DNA of 64,000 nucleotides from positions 94,471-158,470 of the forward strand of contig JAKSZP010008052.1 of the NCBI GenBank assembly GCA_022478985.1, written 5' to 3'. Positions 46,480 to 57,733 of this stretch are shown here, in pieces; the first letter of the stretch is position 1; every line of letters begins with the position of its first letter. Made by a program: the position numbers and the translations under genes. Source of the stretch: Massospora cicadina (lineage: Eukaryota > Entomophthoromycota > Entomophthoromycetes > Entomophthorales > Entomophthoraceae). Under the pieces are notes generated by a model. That model worked only from the letters and a program-made list of their open reading frames with translations, made no database searches and was not told the origin of the DNA.

Positions 46480-47613
46480 GAACGGTCAATTGTGCAAACT
46501 TGTGTCTAAACAATGGGTGCCTTATGTAAGACCATCAACATGAACCAATGTCATATTAGAGAAACATTGGCAAGTCAGCCATGGAGAATTTGTTAAATCC
46601 TACCAGTGGCCTAAAACTCAATGTTATTAAAAGGGGATGCTTGTTTCTATCCAGGATGTATCCAGCTGGGGAACCGAGGTATAAAGAATCTCATGGAATA
46701 TTAGGGATAGACTTTTTATCAGGGAAAAGAGAGCGCAGTGGAGTCTTTTCTGGTATGTAAAAGTCAAGCTGAACCTAATCTCCACTCTCAACATCCAGTG
46801 GTCCCACCCTGTAAACCATTCCATACTATTAGCATTGATGATGTGGTACCTCTTCCTCGAGCCTCCAATGGACATTGGTTCCTCCTACTAGCCATGGACC
46901 ATCTAACTAAATGGATCAAAGCTGTATTGCTCCCCAGCACTTTGGCAAAGGCTTTCGCCACATTTATGTATAATAGGAACATCTCCCAGCATGGGTGTCC
47001 TAAGATCATTCTTTCTGATAACGGACAAAATTTCCACTTGACGCTGGTGAAAGATTTAGCTGATCTGATGGGAACCACTAAGGTATTCTCCACTCCCTAC
47101 CATGCTGCAAACAATGGAATGGTAGATCGGGTAAATGGCACTTTAACTGCAACCTTCCAGAAGATGGCTATTACTGACCCTCTTCATTCGCCCCCAATAT
47201 TTGCCTAGTGCAATTCTGGCCTATTGGATTAGTTACTATTGAATTACTAAGATATTGACATTCCAAGCGTTGTATGGCAGAAATCCCCATCTGCCTTCCA
47301 AAGTCCATGCGATGTTTGACCAAGCTTCTCCTGAAGTACCTGAATTCTTATGTGAAGTATTGAAAATGAAATCATAAGACTTCAGGCTTTGGCTGTGAAA
47401 GCCTGTCCGCCACAACTAGTAGAGAAATTGCTCACTAATGATAAGCATGATCCCCTACACACCTTCCAACCAGGTGACCTCGTCCTATTCTACCATCACC
47501 AGCCTGGAGGTCATGATCACAAACTGGGCACCAACTGGGAAGGGCCTTATCAAGTCATATATAGACAGGTTAATGAACACTCAATCATAGAGGTTGCCAG
47601 GTCACAGTTGTAA
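46480..47613 (+). pseudogene. Gyp-6 integrase, best-preserved integrase of the window
   Basis: The open frame 46738-47208 (156 codons) carries the core: FHTISIDDVVPLPRASNGHW (first Asp present), MDHLTKWIKAV, then IILSDNGQNFH with the second Asp, and STPYHAANNGMVDRVNGTL. In the last motif the usual 'mvERvNgtL' Glu is replaced by Asp. After a break, LYGRNPHLPSKV follows at about 47270-47310. The C-terminal frame 47389-47613 holds FQPGDLVLFYHHQPGG and NWEGPYQVI, the GPY module. It ends some 60 bp before the 3' LTR. Confidence 0.9.
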
Positions 47614-47660
47614 ACCATGTACATAGTTGCTTCTCCATCCATTTCCCCCCTGCACCAAGA

Positions 47661-47676
47661 TCTAGAGAGGGGTATT
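47661..47676 (+). promoter_or_regulatory. Gyp-6 polypurine tract
   Basis: TCTAGAGAGGGGTATT directly precedes the 3' LTR start TGTCAGGATTCC. Confidence 0.7.
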
Positions 47677-47999
47677 TGTCAGGATTCCTACCCAAATGGC
47701 AGATTAAGATGTTTCAGATGATGTGATTCAATCCCAATTTGACCAAAAAGCCCAAACTTTTTACAGGATAATCCCTGATGAAAGTCAACAATTTATCAAA
47801 GTCAGAGATCAACCCCAAATGACACAGTCAAATCTTGCTCCCTCAGAGCTACCCAACCTCTGGGTTCAAAACTGAGCCATGAGATGGGCACAAGCAATTC
47901 ATCTGAAATAAATGGGCTGCCACCAAATCGCTGATTTGTTTATTTTAAATCTTAGCCTAGACTGCTTATATTTTTCCTGAGATACCTCCCCAATTACCC
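47677..47999 (+). repeat. Gyp-6 3' LTR, left part
   Basis: It starts TGTCAGGATTCCTACCC and matches 40906 onward until CCCCAATTACCC, where Gyp-7 enters. TACCC at 47995-47999 is the left copy of the Gyp-7 target duplication. Confidence 0.92.
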
Positions 48000-49119
48000 T
48001 GTTGGAATTTTTGCCCATATTCCCAGCCTGCTAGATTACCAGGAATCGCTAGGGGATAATTCCCTGATGTGAGGTTAATTGGTAATCGGTTGACCCTTAT
48101 TTCAGGGTAACTATGTTTGGGGGATTTTAGGAGATTCGCCTGGTCATATCCGTTGGGGATCAATCTAGAAAAATGCTTAAGATCTTGTCAGGAGGTGTTG
48201 CCAACGAGGTAGGGGCATCTGATAATAAGAACTATCAGGTGTACCAATTGGGATCGGTCAGGTGTCATCACCAACTGATAGGGAATGTAAGTAGTAAGTT
48301 GCGAGGCGAGTGATGCCACCTGCAACTGGCAAATTGATTAGTTGGTTCATGACCTGTCTTAATGGGTAACAAGTTCATTACCTAAGAAGGTCGCTAGCCA
48401 AATATAGTTGGTTCACTTGGACCGAGATGAAAAGGTTAGGAACATGTTTTCTGACTCTTTCCATTTAGGTCTCAAGGATGTCCAATGACGGAATCCTAGC
48501 CAGGATGGGGAAGGTCATTGCTGCTGAGACGAGGATGGATGATTAAATGGCATCAGCTGCCATTTCATTGAAGAGGTATCAACTGAGGGTTGGGCGCCAA
48601 ATCCCCCACTATTAATTCCCTAAAATTCACCAATAGATAAATAACTTTTTATCTGGTATATAGTTTAAAGTAGTAAACTTTATCAGCTTTTAATTTTTCT
48701 ATTCTTTCTCAAGGATATTATTGCTATGTGCAATAACTGGGAGACTCTTTAAGTAAAAGTGTAAGGATCTGAGTGGAGATCTAGAGAAGAAGCGGAAACA
48801 AATAAGGTATTGCTGCCGCCTGTGTGTCAAACTGGAGAAACTGTCACCAGGGAATCTCAGAGAAGATCAGGTTTGACAGTACGAGGGAATGATTCCTATC
48901 TTGAGACATCTCAAGTATTTTGAGTGGAAATACTCGCTGAGCGTTGGTCCAAGATCTAAGAATTCCATTCAACTATGGATAATAGTCATCATACTATTAT
49001 CAACAAATTATATCAATTATCTTACAATTTGGACAATTTGCACAAGAAATGAACCTGTGCAAGTAATAAGTTTATAGGGGTCATTGGCCAGTAATAATCA
49101 AGACTCATAAATTTTTACA
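48000..49119 (+). repeat. Gyp-7 5' LTR
   Basis: A 1120-bp LTR from TGTTGGAATTTTTGCCC to ATTTTTACA, matched by 56385-57501, by the solo LTR at 5496-6609 and, inverted, by 58405-59506. The frame at 48889-49077 is LTR sequence. Confidence 0.95.
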
Positions 49120-49122
49120 AAG

Positions 49123-49139
49123 TTGTGTTCAATACAGGG
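49123..49139 (+). promoter_or_regulatory. Gyp-7 primer-binding site
   Basis: TTGTGTTCAATACAGGG matches the Gyp-5 site TGGTGCTCACTACAGGG at 14 of 17 positions. It lies three bases after the LTR end. Confidence 0.65.
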
Positions 49140-49167
49140 ATGTAGTTGAGTAGAAGAACTTAGAAGG

Positions 49168-50440
49168 ATGTCATATAAAGACGAGTTAAGAAAACTATGG
49201 ATGGAGTTAGCCACCATCAATCAGAACGCCCTAAACACGTGGATCATTGAGAATTCGCAGCCTTGGAAGAAAGAGTCACAAAGATGGAGGAAGGGATTAA
49301 TATATCACAAGTTTTGGGAGCAAGTTACTTGGAAAAGTAACTTCATTGAAGAATAAAGAAGGGGACTTAATTTGAGAGGTCTTATATCTAAACTGAGCGC
49401 GAAGTGGATCACATTAATTTGAGAAATTTTAGTGCTGACATTGAGCAACTGATTGAACAGTTCGAGGAGCTAAAAACTCACAAATGTAATTGTGAGCCAT
49501 ATGTGGCAACTGATGCTGAAGAAAGAAGTCCTCATACAATAATTGGGAAGTCAAATACCCTAAGAAACTTGCCGCCCGCTTTTGCTGCCATTTTTGAGAT
49601 GATGCCTGAAGTCACTCCCAAGTGAGTCGAGTGGCTGAACCTAGAGAATTGGCTAGAATACCTCAGAGGAATTTAAGGCAACGCTGGAATTGCTGACTTT
49701 CCATTGGGTAACGCCCCAGCGTTTTTCACAATGTTTGATATGACCATGTATGGCTACGGGGATCATCAAAAGACAATATGGTCATGAATTTCCTAGACAC
49801 CAATTGTCAAAACTTAGTGTTGCCCCACTTGGAGGGGGACAGCTGGTCATATGTGGAGGCCAAAGCAGCCATAATGAAGGAATTTGGGAGCCTGACACAC
49901 ATTTTAAAGTGCAAACAGGAGTTTATGGGCATCCAATTCCATAAAAATGAATCTTTAGCAAGTTTCGTGGATCAATTCTACCAGGAGTCACAAATCCTGG
50001 TTGGAGCGAAGGTACTGGATGATTTTGAGCCAGAATTGCATTACAAGTGGCCCTTTGGCCCTACCGCTATTTGCACCAAATGATGTCTTCCAAATTTGCA
50101 ACAAAGATTACTACCTCCCAGATGGTAGATAATTTGATAATCTTGGAGCAACCTTTGATGCACCAAACAGAATTTTCAAATCCACCCTGGTATGCAATTT
50201 AAATCCCACGAAGGGGAATTAAGGTGCTAAAGAGACAAACAACCAAACCGTGCTAGGGGATAATCCTGAAGGGTTCATATGGGCTAATAAGAAATAGAAG
50301 GTCTGCTACCAATGTGGAGGGAAGGGACATTTCGCTGTACATTGCAAAAAGCCAAAGGATCAAATCAATGTGTTTCAAATGAAAGAGTCTGCTGCCGCAA
50401 AAGAGTCAGAAAAAAGGCCCACGGCCTAGATGGGGAATAA
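49168..50440 (+). pseudogene. gag: Gyp-7 gag remnant
   Basis: An N-terminal helical part begins at ATG 49168 (SYKDELRKLWMELATINQNA). The second block 49404-49625 is acidic and helical (IEQLIEQFEELKTHKCN). The Gag core at 49778-50083 has AIMKEFGSLTHILKCKQEFM and HKNESLASFVDQFYQESQ. The knuckle CYQCGGKGHFAVHC is intact at 50304-50345 and is followed by a basic stretch (KKPKD). Frames change between blocks. Confidence 0.85.
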
Positions 50441-50869
50441 TCTAGAGCTGCAGAGAAGCCTGTTCCTCCTGATATCATGACTAAGGAAATTGACATCAGT
50501 GATCTGTTTGTGGACAAAGACATACAGGATCAACTGTATCAAGTGGTCAATTTGGACGTAAACGCAGTGACAAGATCTGGGGCAAAGGGAATCAACCCCA
50601 AAATAATCAAAGAAGTTGCCCAGCCGTATGCCAGACAACTGGTGGACAAGATTTGAGCCACCAATAATTCCAGGTAATTGTCTAAAGTCCGATTAGATGA
50701 GGCAAACCTGTTGCTCACCCTCAACGTGGTAAAGGAATCATTTCCTGATTTATTGGTGAAAATCATTCATACCTTCAAATTGGCTAATAACGCCACTATA
50801 CTTTACGTAAACACTATCTTACAATACTCCAAGTGTACATATATAGATATACAAGTGATCAAGTATGGG

Positions 50870-51290
50870 TGAGGGCGATTGTTGAAAGCGGAGCGCCTAT
50901 TAACATTGTCTCAACCAAGCTGGTGAAGAGGATGAAGATCTCACCTGACTTGGAACACAAGAAGGAGTACAAGACAGCTGATCCAAATACCACCATCTCA
51001 ATTTGAGCGTATAGCACTTTGCCACTGCAATTTGGACTCTTGGTGGTATCTGCGCCAGCAATAGTTTTGGCCAACCAAAACTATAACATTCTGATTGGGA
51101 CGGAATTTATATGCAAGTATGGAGTTAAATGTAACTTTGAGGATAATATGTTGACCATATTGGGTCAGACGTTACCATTAGTCTATCAGAAGTATGGAGA
51201 AGCTCCACTGATTAGGAGAAACAACTTCATCAACTTGATATACAATAAAGACATTGTCTTGATTCAATACAAATTAGCTGGTCAGAAGTG
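50870..51290 (+). pseudogene. Gyp-7 protease remnant with ESG in place of DTG
   Basis: The active-site block reads IVESGAPINIVSTKLVKRMK, with Glu-Ser-Gly at 50883-50891. In retropepsins the triad is DTG or DSG and the Asp is catalytic, so Glu should abolish or greatly weaken activity. The domain continues in one frame after a stop at 51004 (51019-51291): LPLQFGLLVVSAPAIVLANQ, NYNILIGTEFI and NMLTILGQTLPLVY, complete to its end. The frame 51288-51554 is the linker to RT, with PPGSQMIVDTGLTLEIPEL. Confidence 0.82.
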
Positions 51291-51587
51291 ACAAAATATG
51301 CTGACAGAAATCCTAGAAATTTGGGGAATTCCACTGAAGATAAGAATGAGAAAACCATGCCACCAGGATCACAGATGATAGTTGACACAGGGTTGACATT
51401 GGAGATACCTGAGCTGCTGTATGGGGAGGTCAGAAGCCCCCAAAAGAAGTCCAGAGTAGAGCCTAGGGTGGTTTCTAGAATAATAATGCTGGGCCATGGA
51501 GAAATTCGAGTTCTCTTGGCGAATTTAAGTGAAAAACCAATGAAGAACAGATAGAATCAAATCATCAAGTTTGTTCATCTAATCCTG

Positions 51588-53110
51588 ATGGCCGAATTGA
51601 GGAGAATTCACAATTTTGGGACTCTCAATGAGATGGGATTACCAGCTGGGGTAACCAAGAGGATCAACCTATTGGTTGATCAAGAAAAACTCGCTGATCT
51701 GACAGAAGGACAGCAAGAGGAGGTGCTCAAATTGATCAAAAAGTATCAGGAAGTATTCGCCCAGGATGACCATGATTTGGGATGCGCAATAGATGTGATC
51801 CACAAGGTTGACACCATGGAACATTTGCCAAGAAGAATGAGACTGATCCAACAATCAAAAGCTACCAAAGCAGCAGTGGAGGATAAAATCAGCAAACTAG
51901 TGAAGCATGGGCTTCTAGTTCCATCTTCAAGTCCCTGGGCGAGTCTGACTCTTATCATGAAGAAAAAGATGGCTCTAATCGGGTAGTGATTGACTACTGA
52001 AAGCTGAATAAAATTATAAAAGATTTGTATCCCATACCAATAATTGATGATGCTCTAGATCAATTGGGAGAAGCAAAGTATTTCTTCATGATAGATCTGA
52101 TATTGGGATATTGGCAAATCGATTTGCCAAGAGCAGACCAAGAGAAATATGTGATTATTATCATGCAGGGGCTATACCAACCAACAAGAATGCCCCAGGG
52201 ACTATGCAATGCGCCTGCGACGTTCCAGAGGGCCATGGACGCTATACTGAGCGACTTGAAGTTGTTCTTCCTGGTGTACTTGAAATATCAATGTGTTCAG
52301 TAGGACGTTTACTGACTATTACACCACTTGGAAGAAGTATTCAAGAGACTGTCCGCGGCCAACCTGAAGATTAAGCTGAGGAAGTGACACTTCTTCAAGA
52401 AAGAGTTGGAATATCTGGGATTTGTGATCAAATCTAGTGGATTTCAGTTGCAAGCCCAGAAGATTGAAGCCATAGTATGAATGGCTGTTCTGAAGAGTTT
52501 CCAAGACATCCAAATGTTCCTTGGGATGGTTGAATACTTTATAAGATTTATTTGGGACTTTTCTAAAATGCTGAGCCCTTATTCCATCTGTTGAAAGATC
52601 CATTAAAGGATTCGTATGGAACAAAGAAGTGCAGGAATCCTTTCATGAGCTATCCCAAATATCTAATAGATTCTCAAATTATGAAATATCTGAATTTCAA
52701 TCAAGAAATTATTATACAAACTGATGCTTTGTTGATGGCGTCTGGCGCCGTATTAAGCCAAGTAGATGAACTTGGGGACAAACATCCGGTGGCATATGTG
52801 AGCTGGACACTCTCAGCCGCTGAGAGGAGCTACACCATAACTGAGTGGGAATGCCTTGTGGTCATTTACGCCTGTAAGCAGTTTCAGGTGTACATCCATG
52901 GAACGCACTTCAAAGTGGTGATGGACCACTCCTCGTTGCATTGGCCTCATAATTTGAGAGAACCAGAAGGATGACTGGCCCAATGGGTACTTAAACTAGA
53001 GGCTTACAATTACGAGATTGTCCACCAAGTGGGGGCTTCTCACCAAAATGCAGATGGCTTATTGCGGTTACCAATGGTCCAGATGGTATACCCGCAGGCG
53101 TCTGAGTTAT
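51588..53110 (+). pseudogene. pol: Gyp-7 reverse transcriptase and RNase H
   Basis: One long frame, 51588-51986, holds the pre-RT and fingers: QEVFAQDDHDLGCAIDVIHK, then HGLLVPSSSPWASLTLIMKK. The next, 52025-52303, holds LDQLGEAKYFFMIDLILGYW and RMPQGLCNAPATFQRAMDAI. The catalytic box is destroyed: at about 52275-52290 TACTTGAAATATC stands where TACTTGGATGATATC would encode YLDDI, a net loss of two bases plus substitution. RNase H is in 52681-52974 (IIIQTDALLMASGAVLSQVD, TITEWECLVVIYACKQF), ending with HQNADGLLRLP. Confidence 0.9.
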
Positions 53111-53229
53111 TCCAGAGAATAGTCAATGGAGAAATTGGGAATGAGCCCTGAGAAATCCAAAGAGCACTTTGAAAAGCAATAGAAAACACTGAGACTATGG
53201 ATGGAAAAGTGTTTAAGACGATTAATGGG

Positions 53230-54295
53230 AAGTGGTTATTACTCCTGAAGCCGTCAGAAAAGAACAGCTATTTTCAAGCTGCTCATAAGGTTGTCAGGCA
53301 TAGAAGCCTGAGAAAAATGACTGATCATATTTGCCAATACTAATGGGAGGAATCAACTACAGTGTCACCGACTATCTAGCTTGTTGCGTGGAGTGCCAGC
53401 TGCACAAGCCACATAAGAATATAACTGGATACCAATTGGTCCACCCTGGATTTGCCCGGCATACGGCGTCCATTGACGTGATGGGACCGCTGACAATGAG
53501 CACAGGGTGAGTCAAGCATATAAGAGTTTTTATCAACCATCTGAAAAGATGGGTCAAGATGAAGGCCTAACAAAAGTGTATGCTACCAGCACTGCGAGGT
53601 TCATCCTGGATCAAGTAGTATATTGAAGAATATGTCCACAGATCCTGCTTAGCAATAATGGGACAAACTTCATGTCTCATGTGATCCCACAGTTGAATGA
53701 GATAATGGGGATCCAAGGAGTCATGTCTGTACACTACTGGCTGGAAATGACTGGCTGACTGGTAGAATGAGTGAATGGAACTCTGGCAACAATGATGAGG
53801 AAGCTGGTCACAGGAAGAACTTCCTCGTGGGGAATGTACCTGAGTTTGGTGACATTTTCCTACAATATCAGCTATCATACTGTGATAGGAAAAACGCCAT
53901 TTGAATTGCTATATGACAGGAAGGCCGCGTTGCCACCAATTTCATATTTGGTGATGGAACTAACATCGTGGATGAGTGCTAAACGGTAATTGAACTGATT
54001 GATGAATATCCTAATTGAGATGCAATTGCAAGCATTCAATATAACTTTAAAGAAAAGGGTGTGAGCTAAATTGATGGATGATAAAAACTGACTGATCTTA
54101 TCATAATATTAAATAGGTGAAATAGTTGCTTATTGCGATATGCATGGTTTTGGGAGAAGAGACAAACTGGATGTGTTGTGGTTGGGGTCCATTTGAGATT
54201 ATTGCCAAGATGATGATGAATGCCTATTCCATCAAGAAACTCTTGGATGGAAGAGTTGTAAATTTAGTCCATGCTAAGTTATTTGAAGCGATGGA
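53230..54295 (+). pseudogene. Gyp-7 integrase remnant
   Basis: The N-terminal zinc region has AAHKVVRHRSLRKMTDHI then CVECQLHKPHKN (53275-53420). The core reads HTASIDVMGPLTMS at about 53460-53500 with the first Asp. The second motif (53650-53670) is broken. The third motif, VEWVNGTL-like, lies at about 53762-53785 with its Trp codon mutated to TGA. FELLYDRKAALPPISYL is at 53899-53949, and a GPFEIIAK block near 54190-54210 is the GPY/F module. The end, near 54295, faces the antisense frame. Confidence 0.8.
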
Positions 54296-54640
54296 TTGAT
54301 GAATAAAAATAACAAAAAAGAGTTCCAGAAAGACCGATGAACCATTAAGATTGTTATGTCCTGATGATTAGGTCAAGTCCAAAAAAGACCTCTGAACCAA
54401 TCTAGAGGGTTAAGTCCGAAAAAAGGACCTCTGAACTATAGAAAACTGGTAGGTTTAAGAATACCTAGGACCCAATTTGGGGGAAAATAAAAGATGGACC
54501 ACTAAACCAAAACAAGGTCAAGTCCCATGGAAAAAAGAAGAAAAATAAAAGATTGATAAAAGATTATGGAAAAAAGGGAGAAATTATAAAAAACCACAGA
54601 AAAAAATACCAATATATTTTATAATTTTTTAATTTTATTG
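54296..54640. other. Convergent spacer with repeated GTCC..GGAC hairpins
   Basis: It lies between the 3' ends of integrase (plus) and the antisense frame (minus). It contains near-repeats of AAGTCCAAAAAAGACCTCTG / AAGTCCGAAAAAAGGACCTC (around 54384-54440) that can form GTCC-AAAAAA-GGAC hairpins on both strands, then an A-rich stretch. The same layout, inverted, occurs in Gyp-8 at 61256-61600. A two-way terminator or poly(A) region is plausible; this is inference from position and symmetry. Confidence 0.5.
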
Positions 54641-56384
54641 ATTATCCTCAATTTGGGGACAATTCTGCCTATGTCACCTCTTAGGAGAGGGAGGATGGAT
54701 CGCTGTAGGAATGAATAACCCATCAAAATCTATGTGAGATCAGATGCTAGCGAGGACTAAACCTACACAAAAACAAGTTCTTTGAACGGATGCAGATCTA
54801 TGTGAGAAAGTGACTAGGGGAAGGGAAATTGAGATGTTGGAAGAAGCTAAACGTGAAACCCCAGAGCGGAGAGGGAAGCAACAGTACATAAAGAGGCAGT
54901 TGGCGAATAACCCTGAGTAATCCTGATAGGGTACTGGAGCCTTAAGATTAGTCTTGAGCGCTTGCCAATGGGCTTCATCAAGAACACCAGACATATGAGC
55001 CATCAGTGAACAAGGGATGTAAGATGGGGGTTGCGAATCATTTATTCTATTACAGCCATCAGAGGATGATACTGATGTGAAGCGCCAGAAATGAGATAGT
55101 CGTGCAAGGAGCAAATGGAATCCTGCAAGCAATGACTATGAGCTTCTAGGAAGCTGAAGCAGAAGGATTGATGGAACCTGGGGATGCTGGAAGCTTCATG
55201 GCCCAACTTTAAAGAACCTGGCCGGCAAAGTGAAGAGCATAGGCTTCAACATCTCAATATAGAATGTTTTCAAGATTGGAGGGTTCAGTTCTAGGGATAA
55301 AGCCTCGGTGACTTGGGCCCTCAATTCTTCATAGAGGAGTTTGGAATGAATGCTGTTGCCAATGGTGAGCTCGGTGGACAAGATGGCTGGTTTATAATAT
55401 TGTCTGAGTCAGGAAAGGAACTCAGGAAGTAAGTCTGACCTGGCAAGAAAGGTGCAATCAAGAGCAAAGGGCATTATTTCAGGAGCATCAATGCTGATGT
55501 TTGGGGCATCTGCAAAAGGAGCCAAATCCAGGAGAGTTTTGAAATCTAACTCTGGAATTGCCAACAGAGGGGGAAAGAGCTGCGAGTCATTTGAAATGAT
55601 TGCTAGCTAGGTTTCCAAAGGGTTGGTTACCATTTCTGGTAGTTCCACGGAAGGACTAGCCACTGGTGCCAGGCTAGGCGTATGAGTTCTAGAAAGACCA
55701 TAGAAGAGGTTTCATCACACATCCCAACGCATCTGCTGGAATAGCTAAAGATCTTGATCAGACAAACTGTTAAGTGCTGTTGGTACCGCAACTCAGAATT
55801 TGACATATGAGCTGGATGAGAGGGGGGATGTCAGACTTATATGGAAGTTGATGTTATGCACTCTACAATCCATTAAGCTTCAATTTCAGAGAAATTAATC
55901 TCAAAATTAATGGGATAAGCTCTCCAGAGAAGGATTAAGAATGATATGAGCCAAGGAGTTATGATAAGAAAATAAGAAGGGTGAACATAAATAGTTATTC
56001 TTAATTGGGCTGCAAAACGAACATTGACAGAAAGAGTCTACTGTTGAGGAAGAGGAGAATATCAGGAAATCAAGGACGCCAGACCAAGAATCCTGAGAAT
56101 GACAGTGGGTCATATGCCCTGATGGAGGGAAAACCAGATCCCAGTAGTAATATGACATGAGTAAATTGATCATCCCAGCATGACAGTAGATCATGGAGAC
56201 TGTGCTCTGAGTAGGCAGTAGCGAGGAGGAAGAGGAAGTGAGCCGCATGCCAAAGGTCGTCCTGAGCAGCATTGAGTATTGGTGATTGTACTCCACTTGA
56301 GCAAATGAAGCATTTGACTTAGTGTCCAAACTGGTGTTCTGCCCCAGTCCTTTTATCGCTGGAAATCTAGGCAAAAGGGGGATG
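54641..56384 (-). pseudogene. Gyp-7 antisense ORF (aORF), unknown function
   Basis: A minus-strand coding region of some 550 codons fills the space between integrase and 3' LTR. The longest uninterrupted piece is 55907-56374 (155 codons), starting right at the polypurine tract (LPRFPAIKGLGQ; no ATG seen, so initiation or splicing from the LTR is unclear). Other blocks carry YGLSRTHTPSLAPVA and, at 55196-55533, DLAPFADAPNISIDAP and ARSDLLPEFLS. Gyp-8 carries the same protein (59507-61255). Over about 109 residues I count about 65 identities by hand without gaps. No known domain recognised; Ser/Leu-rich N-terminus. Confidence 0.72.
56371..56384 (+). promoter_or_regulatory. Gyp-7 polypurine tract
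   Basis: GCAAAAGGGGGATG immediately precedes the 3' LTR start TGTTGGGATT. Confidence 0.8.
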
Positions 56385-57501
56385 TGTTGGGATTTTTGCC
56401 CATATTACCAGCAAGCTAGATTACCAGAAATTTCTAGGGGATAATTCCCTAATGCGAGGTAAATTGGAACTAATTGACCCTGATTTTGGAGTAACTATGT
56501 TCAGGGGATTTTAGGATATTCGCCTGTTCAGATCCATCAGGGATTTATACAGAAAAGTTCTTAAAATTTCATCAGGCAGAGTTGCTGATGAATTAGGGGC
56601 ATCTGATAGTGATTAACTATCAGGTGTAATAATTGGGATCAATCAGGTTTTATCACTGACTGACTTCAAATGTAAGTAGTAAGTTGTAAGGCAAGTGAAG
56701 CCGCCTGCAACTAGCAAATCGCTTAATTGGTTTGTGAGCTGTCTTAATGGGTAATAATTCCCATTACCTAAGGAGGTCGCTTGCCAAATATGGTTGGTTT
56801 GCTTGTGTTAAAAAAAACGTTAGGGACACGTTTTCTGACTCTTTCCATTTTGGGTCTCATGGATGTCCAATGACAGAATCCTAGCCAGGATGGGGAAGTC
56901 CATCGCTGCTGAGATGAGGATGGGTGATTCAATGGCAACAGCTGCCATTTCATCGAAGAGGTATCAACTGAGAGTTGGGCACCAAATCCCCCACTATAAA
57001 TTCCCTAGAATTCACTAATAGTTAATGAGTTTTTTTTCAGTATATAGTTTAAAGTAGTAAACTTTATCAGCTTTAAATGTTCTATTCTTTCTCAAGGATA
57101 TTATTTCTATGTGCGTTAATTGGGAGACTCTTTAAGTAAAAGAGTAAGGATCTGAGTGGAGATCCAGAGAATAAGTGGAAACAAATTGGGGATTGCTGCC
57201 AAATGTGTGGCGAACTGGAGAAACTGTCATCTGGGAATCTCAGAGAAGATCAGGTTAGACATTATAAGGGAACAAATCCCTATTTTGAGACATCTCGAGT
57301 ATTTTGAGTGGAAATACTGGCCAAGTATTGGGCCAAGGTCTAAGGTTTCCATTAACTACAGAATATAGTCATCATACTATTATCAACTGATTATATCAAT
57401 TATCATACAACGCGGACGAATTTCACAAGAATTAAACCTGTGCAAGTAATAAGTTTATAGGGGTCATTGGCCGATAACAATCAAGACCCATAAATTTTAC
57501 A
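56385..57501 (+). repeat. Gyp-7 3' LTR
   Basis: A 1117-bp LTR from TGTTGGGATTTTTGCCC to TAAATTTTACA, followed by the TACCC duplication. Frames 56768-56953 (minus) and 57156-57368 (plus) lie within it and are not genes. Confidence 0.95.
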
Positions 57502-57733
57502 TACCCTTATATAGTTGGTATTAAGCTAATAAACTTTACACTTTTTCTCTTTTTCACGGTTTTAAGTAAAAATTGTATCTACTTGGAATTTGCCTCACCA
57601 GAATTAATATCTGTATCAACAAGTCTTCTTGACCAAGAGAAGAAACCAGGGTAAATATCCAACACCCTCTGGCTTTGGGTCAACTGGCCTACAAACAACA
57701 AAGGATCCGTGGTATTAGCCCTTGTTCCTGACA
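57502..57733 (+). repeat. Gyp-6 3' LTR, right part
   Basis: It continues the LTR from TACCCTTATATAG to the end TTCCTGACA, matching 41221-41453. The first five bases duplicate 47995-47999. Confidence 0.92.

Larger units (their letters stand above)
48000..57501 (+). mobile_element. Gyp-7, full-length Ty3/gypsy element with antisense ORF
   Basis: A 9.5-kb plus-strand element with LTRs 48000-49119 and 56385-57501. TACCC duplicates flank it exactly (47995-47999, 57502-57506); the uninterrupted target CAATTACCCTTATATA is seen in the 5' LTR of Gyp-6. The order is primer site, gag with knuckle, protease, RT, RNase H, integrase, a convergent spacer, an antisense reading frame, polypurine tract, LTR. 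By hand I count about 21 differences in the first 130 bases of the two LTRs, so it is old even though it is the innermost level of the nest. Confidence 0.95.
40906..57733 (+). mobile_element. Gyp-6, Ty3/gypsy element inserted in LINE-A and itself carrying Gyp-7
   Basis: A plus-strand element with LTRs of about 550 bp: 40906-41453, and a 3' LTR split into 47677-47999 and 57502-57733 by Gyp-7. Removing Gyp-7 leaves about 7.3 kb. The ends are inverted repeats (TGTCAGGA / TCCTGACA in the right LTR). Flanks GACTC (40901-40905) and GACCC (57734-57738) are a 4-of-5 target duplication, and excision restores a continuous LINE reading frame. Gene order is gag, protease, RT, RNase H, integrase, with no extra block before the 3' LTR. 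Confidence 0.92.

Noticed and set aside
48000..57501. RIP-type C-to-T mutation as the cause of the many stops
   Set aside because: Several stops fit Trp or Gln codon transitions, but indels and transversions are also common and I could not compute dinucleotide indices, so no claim is made.
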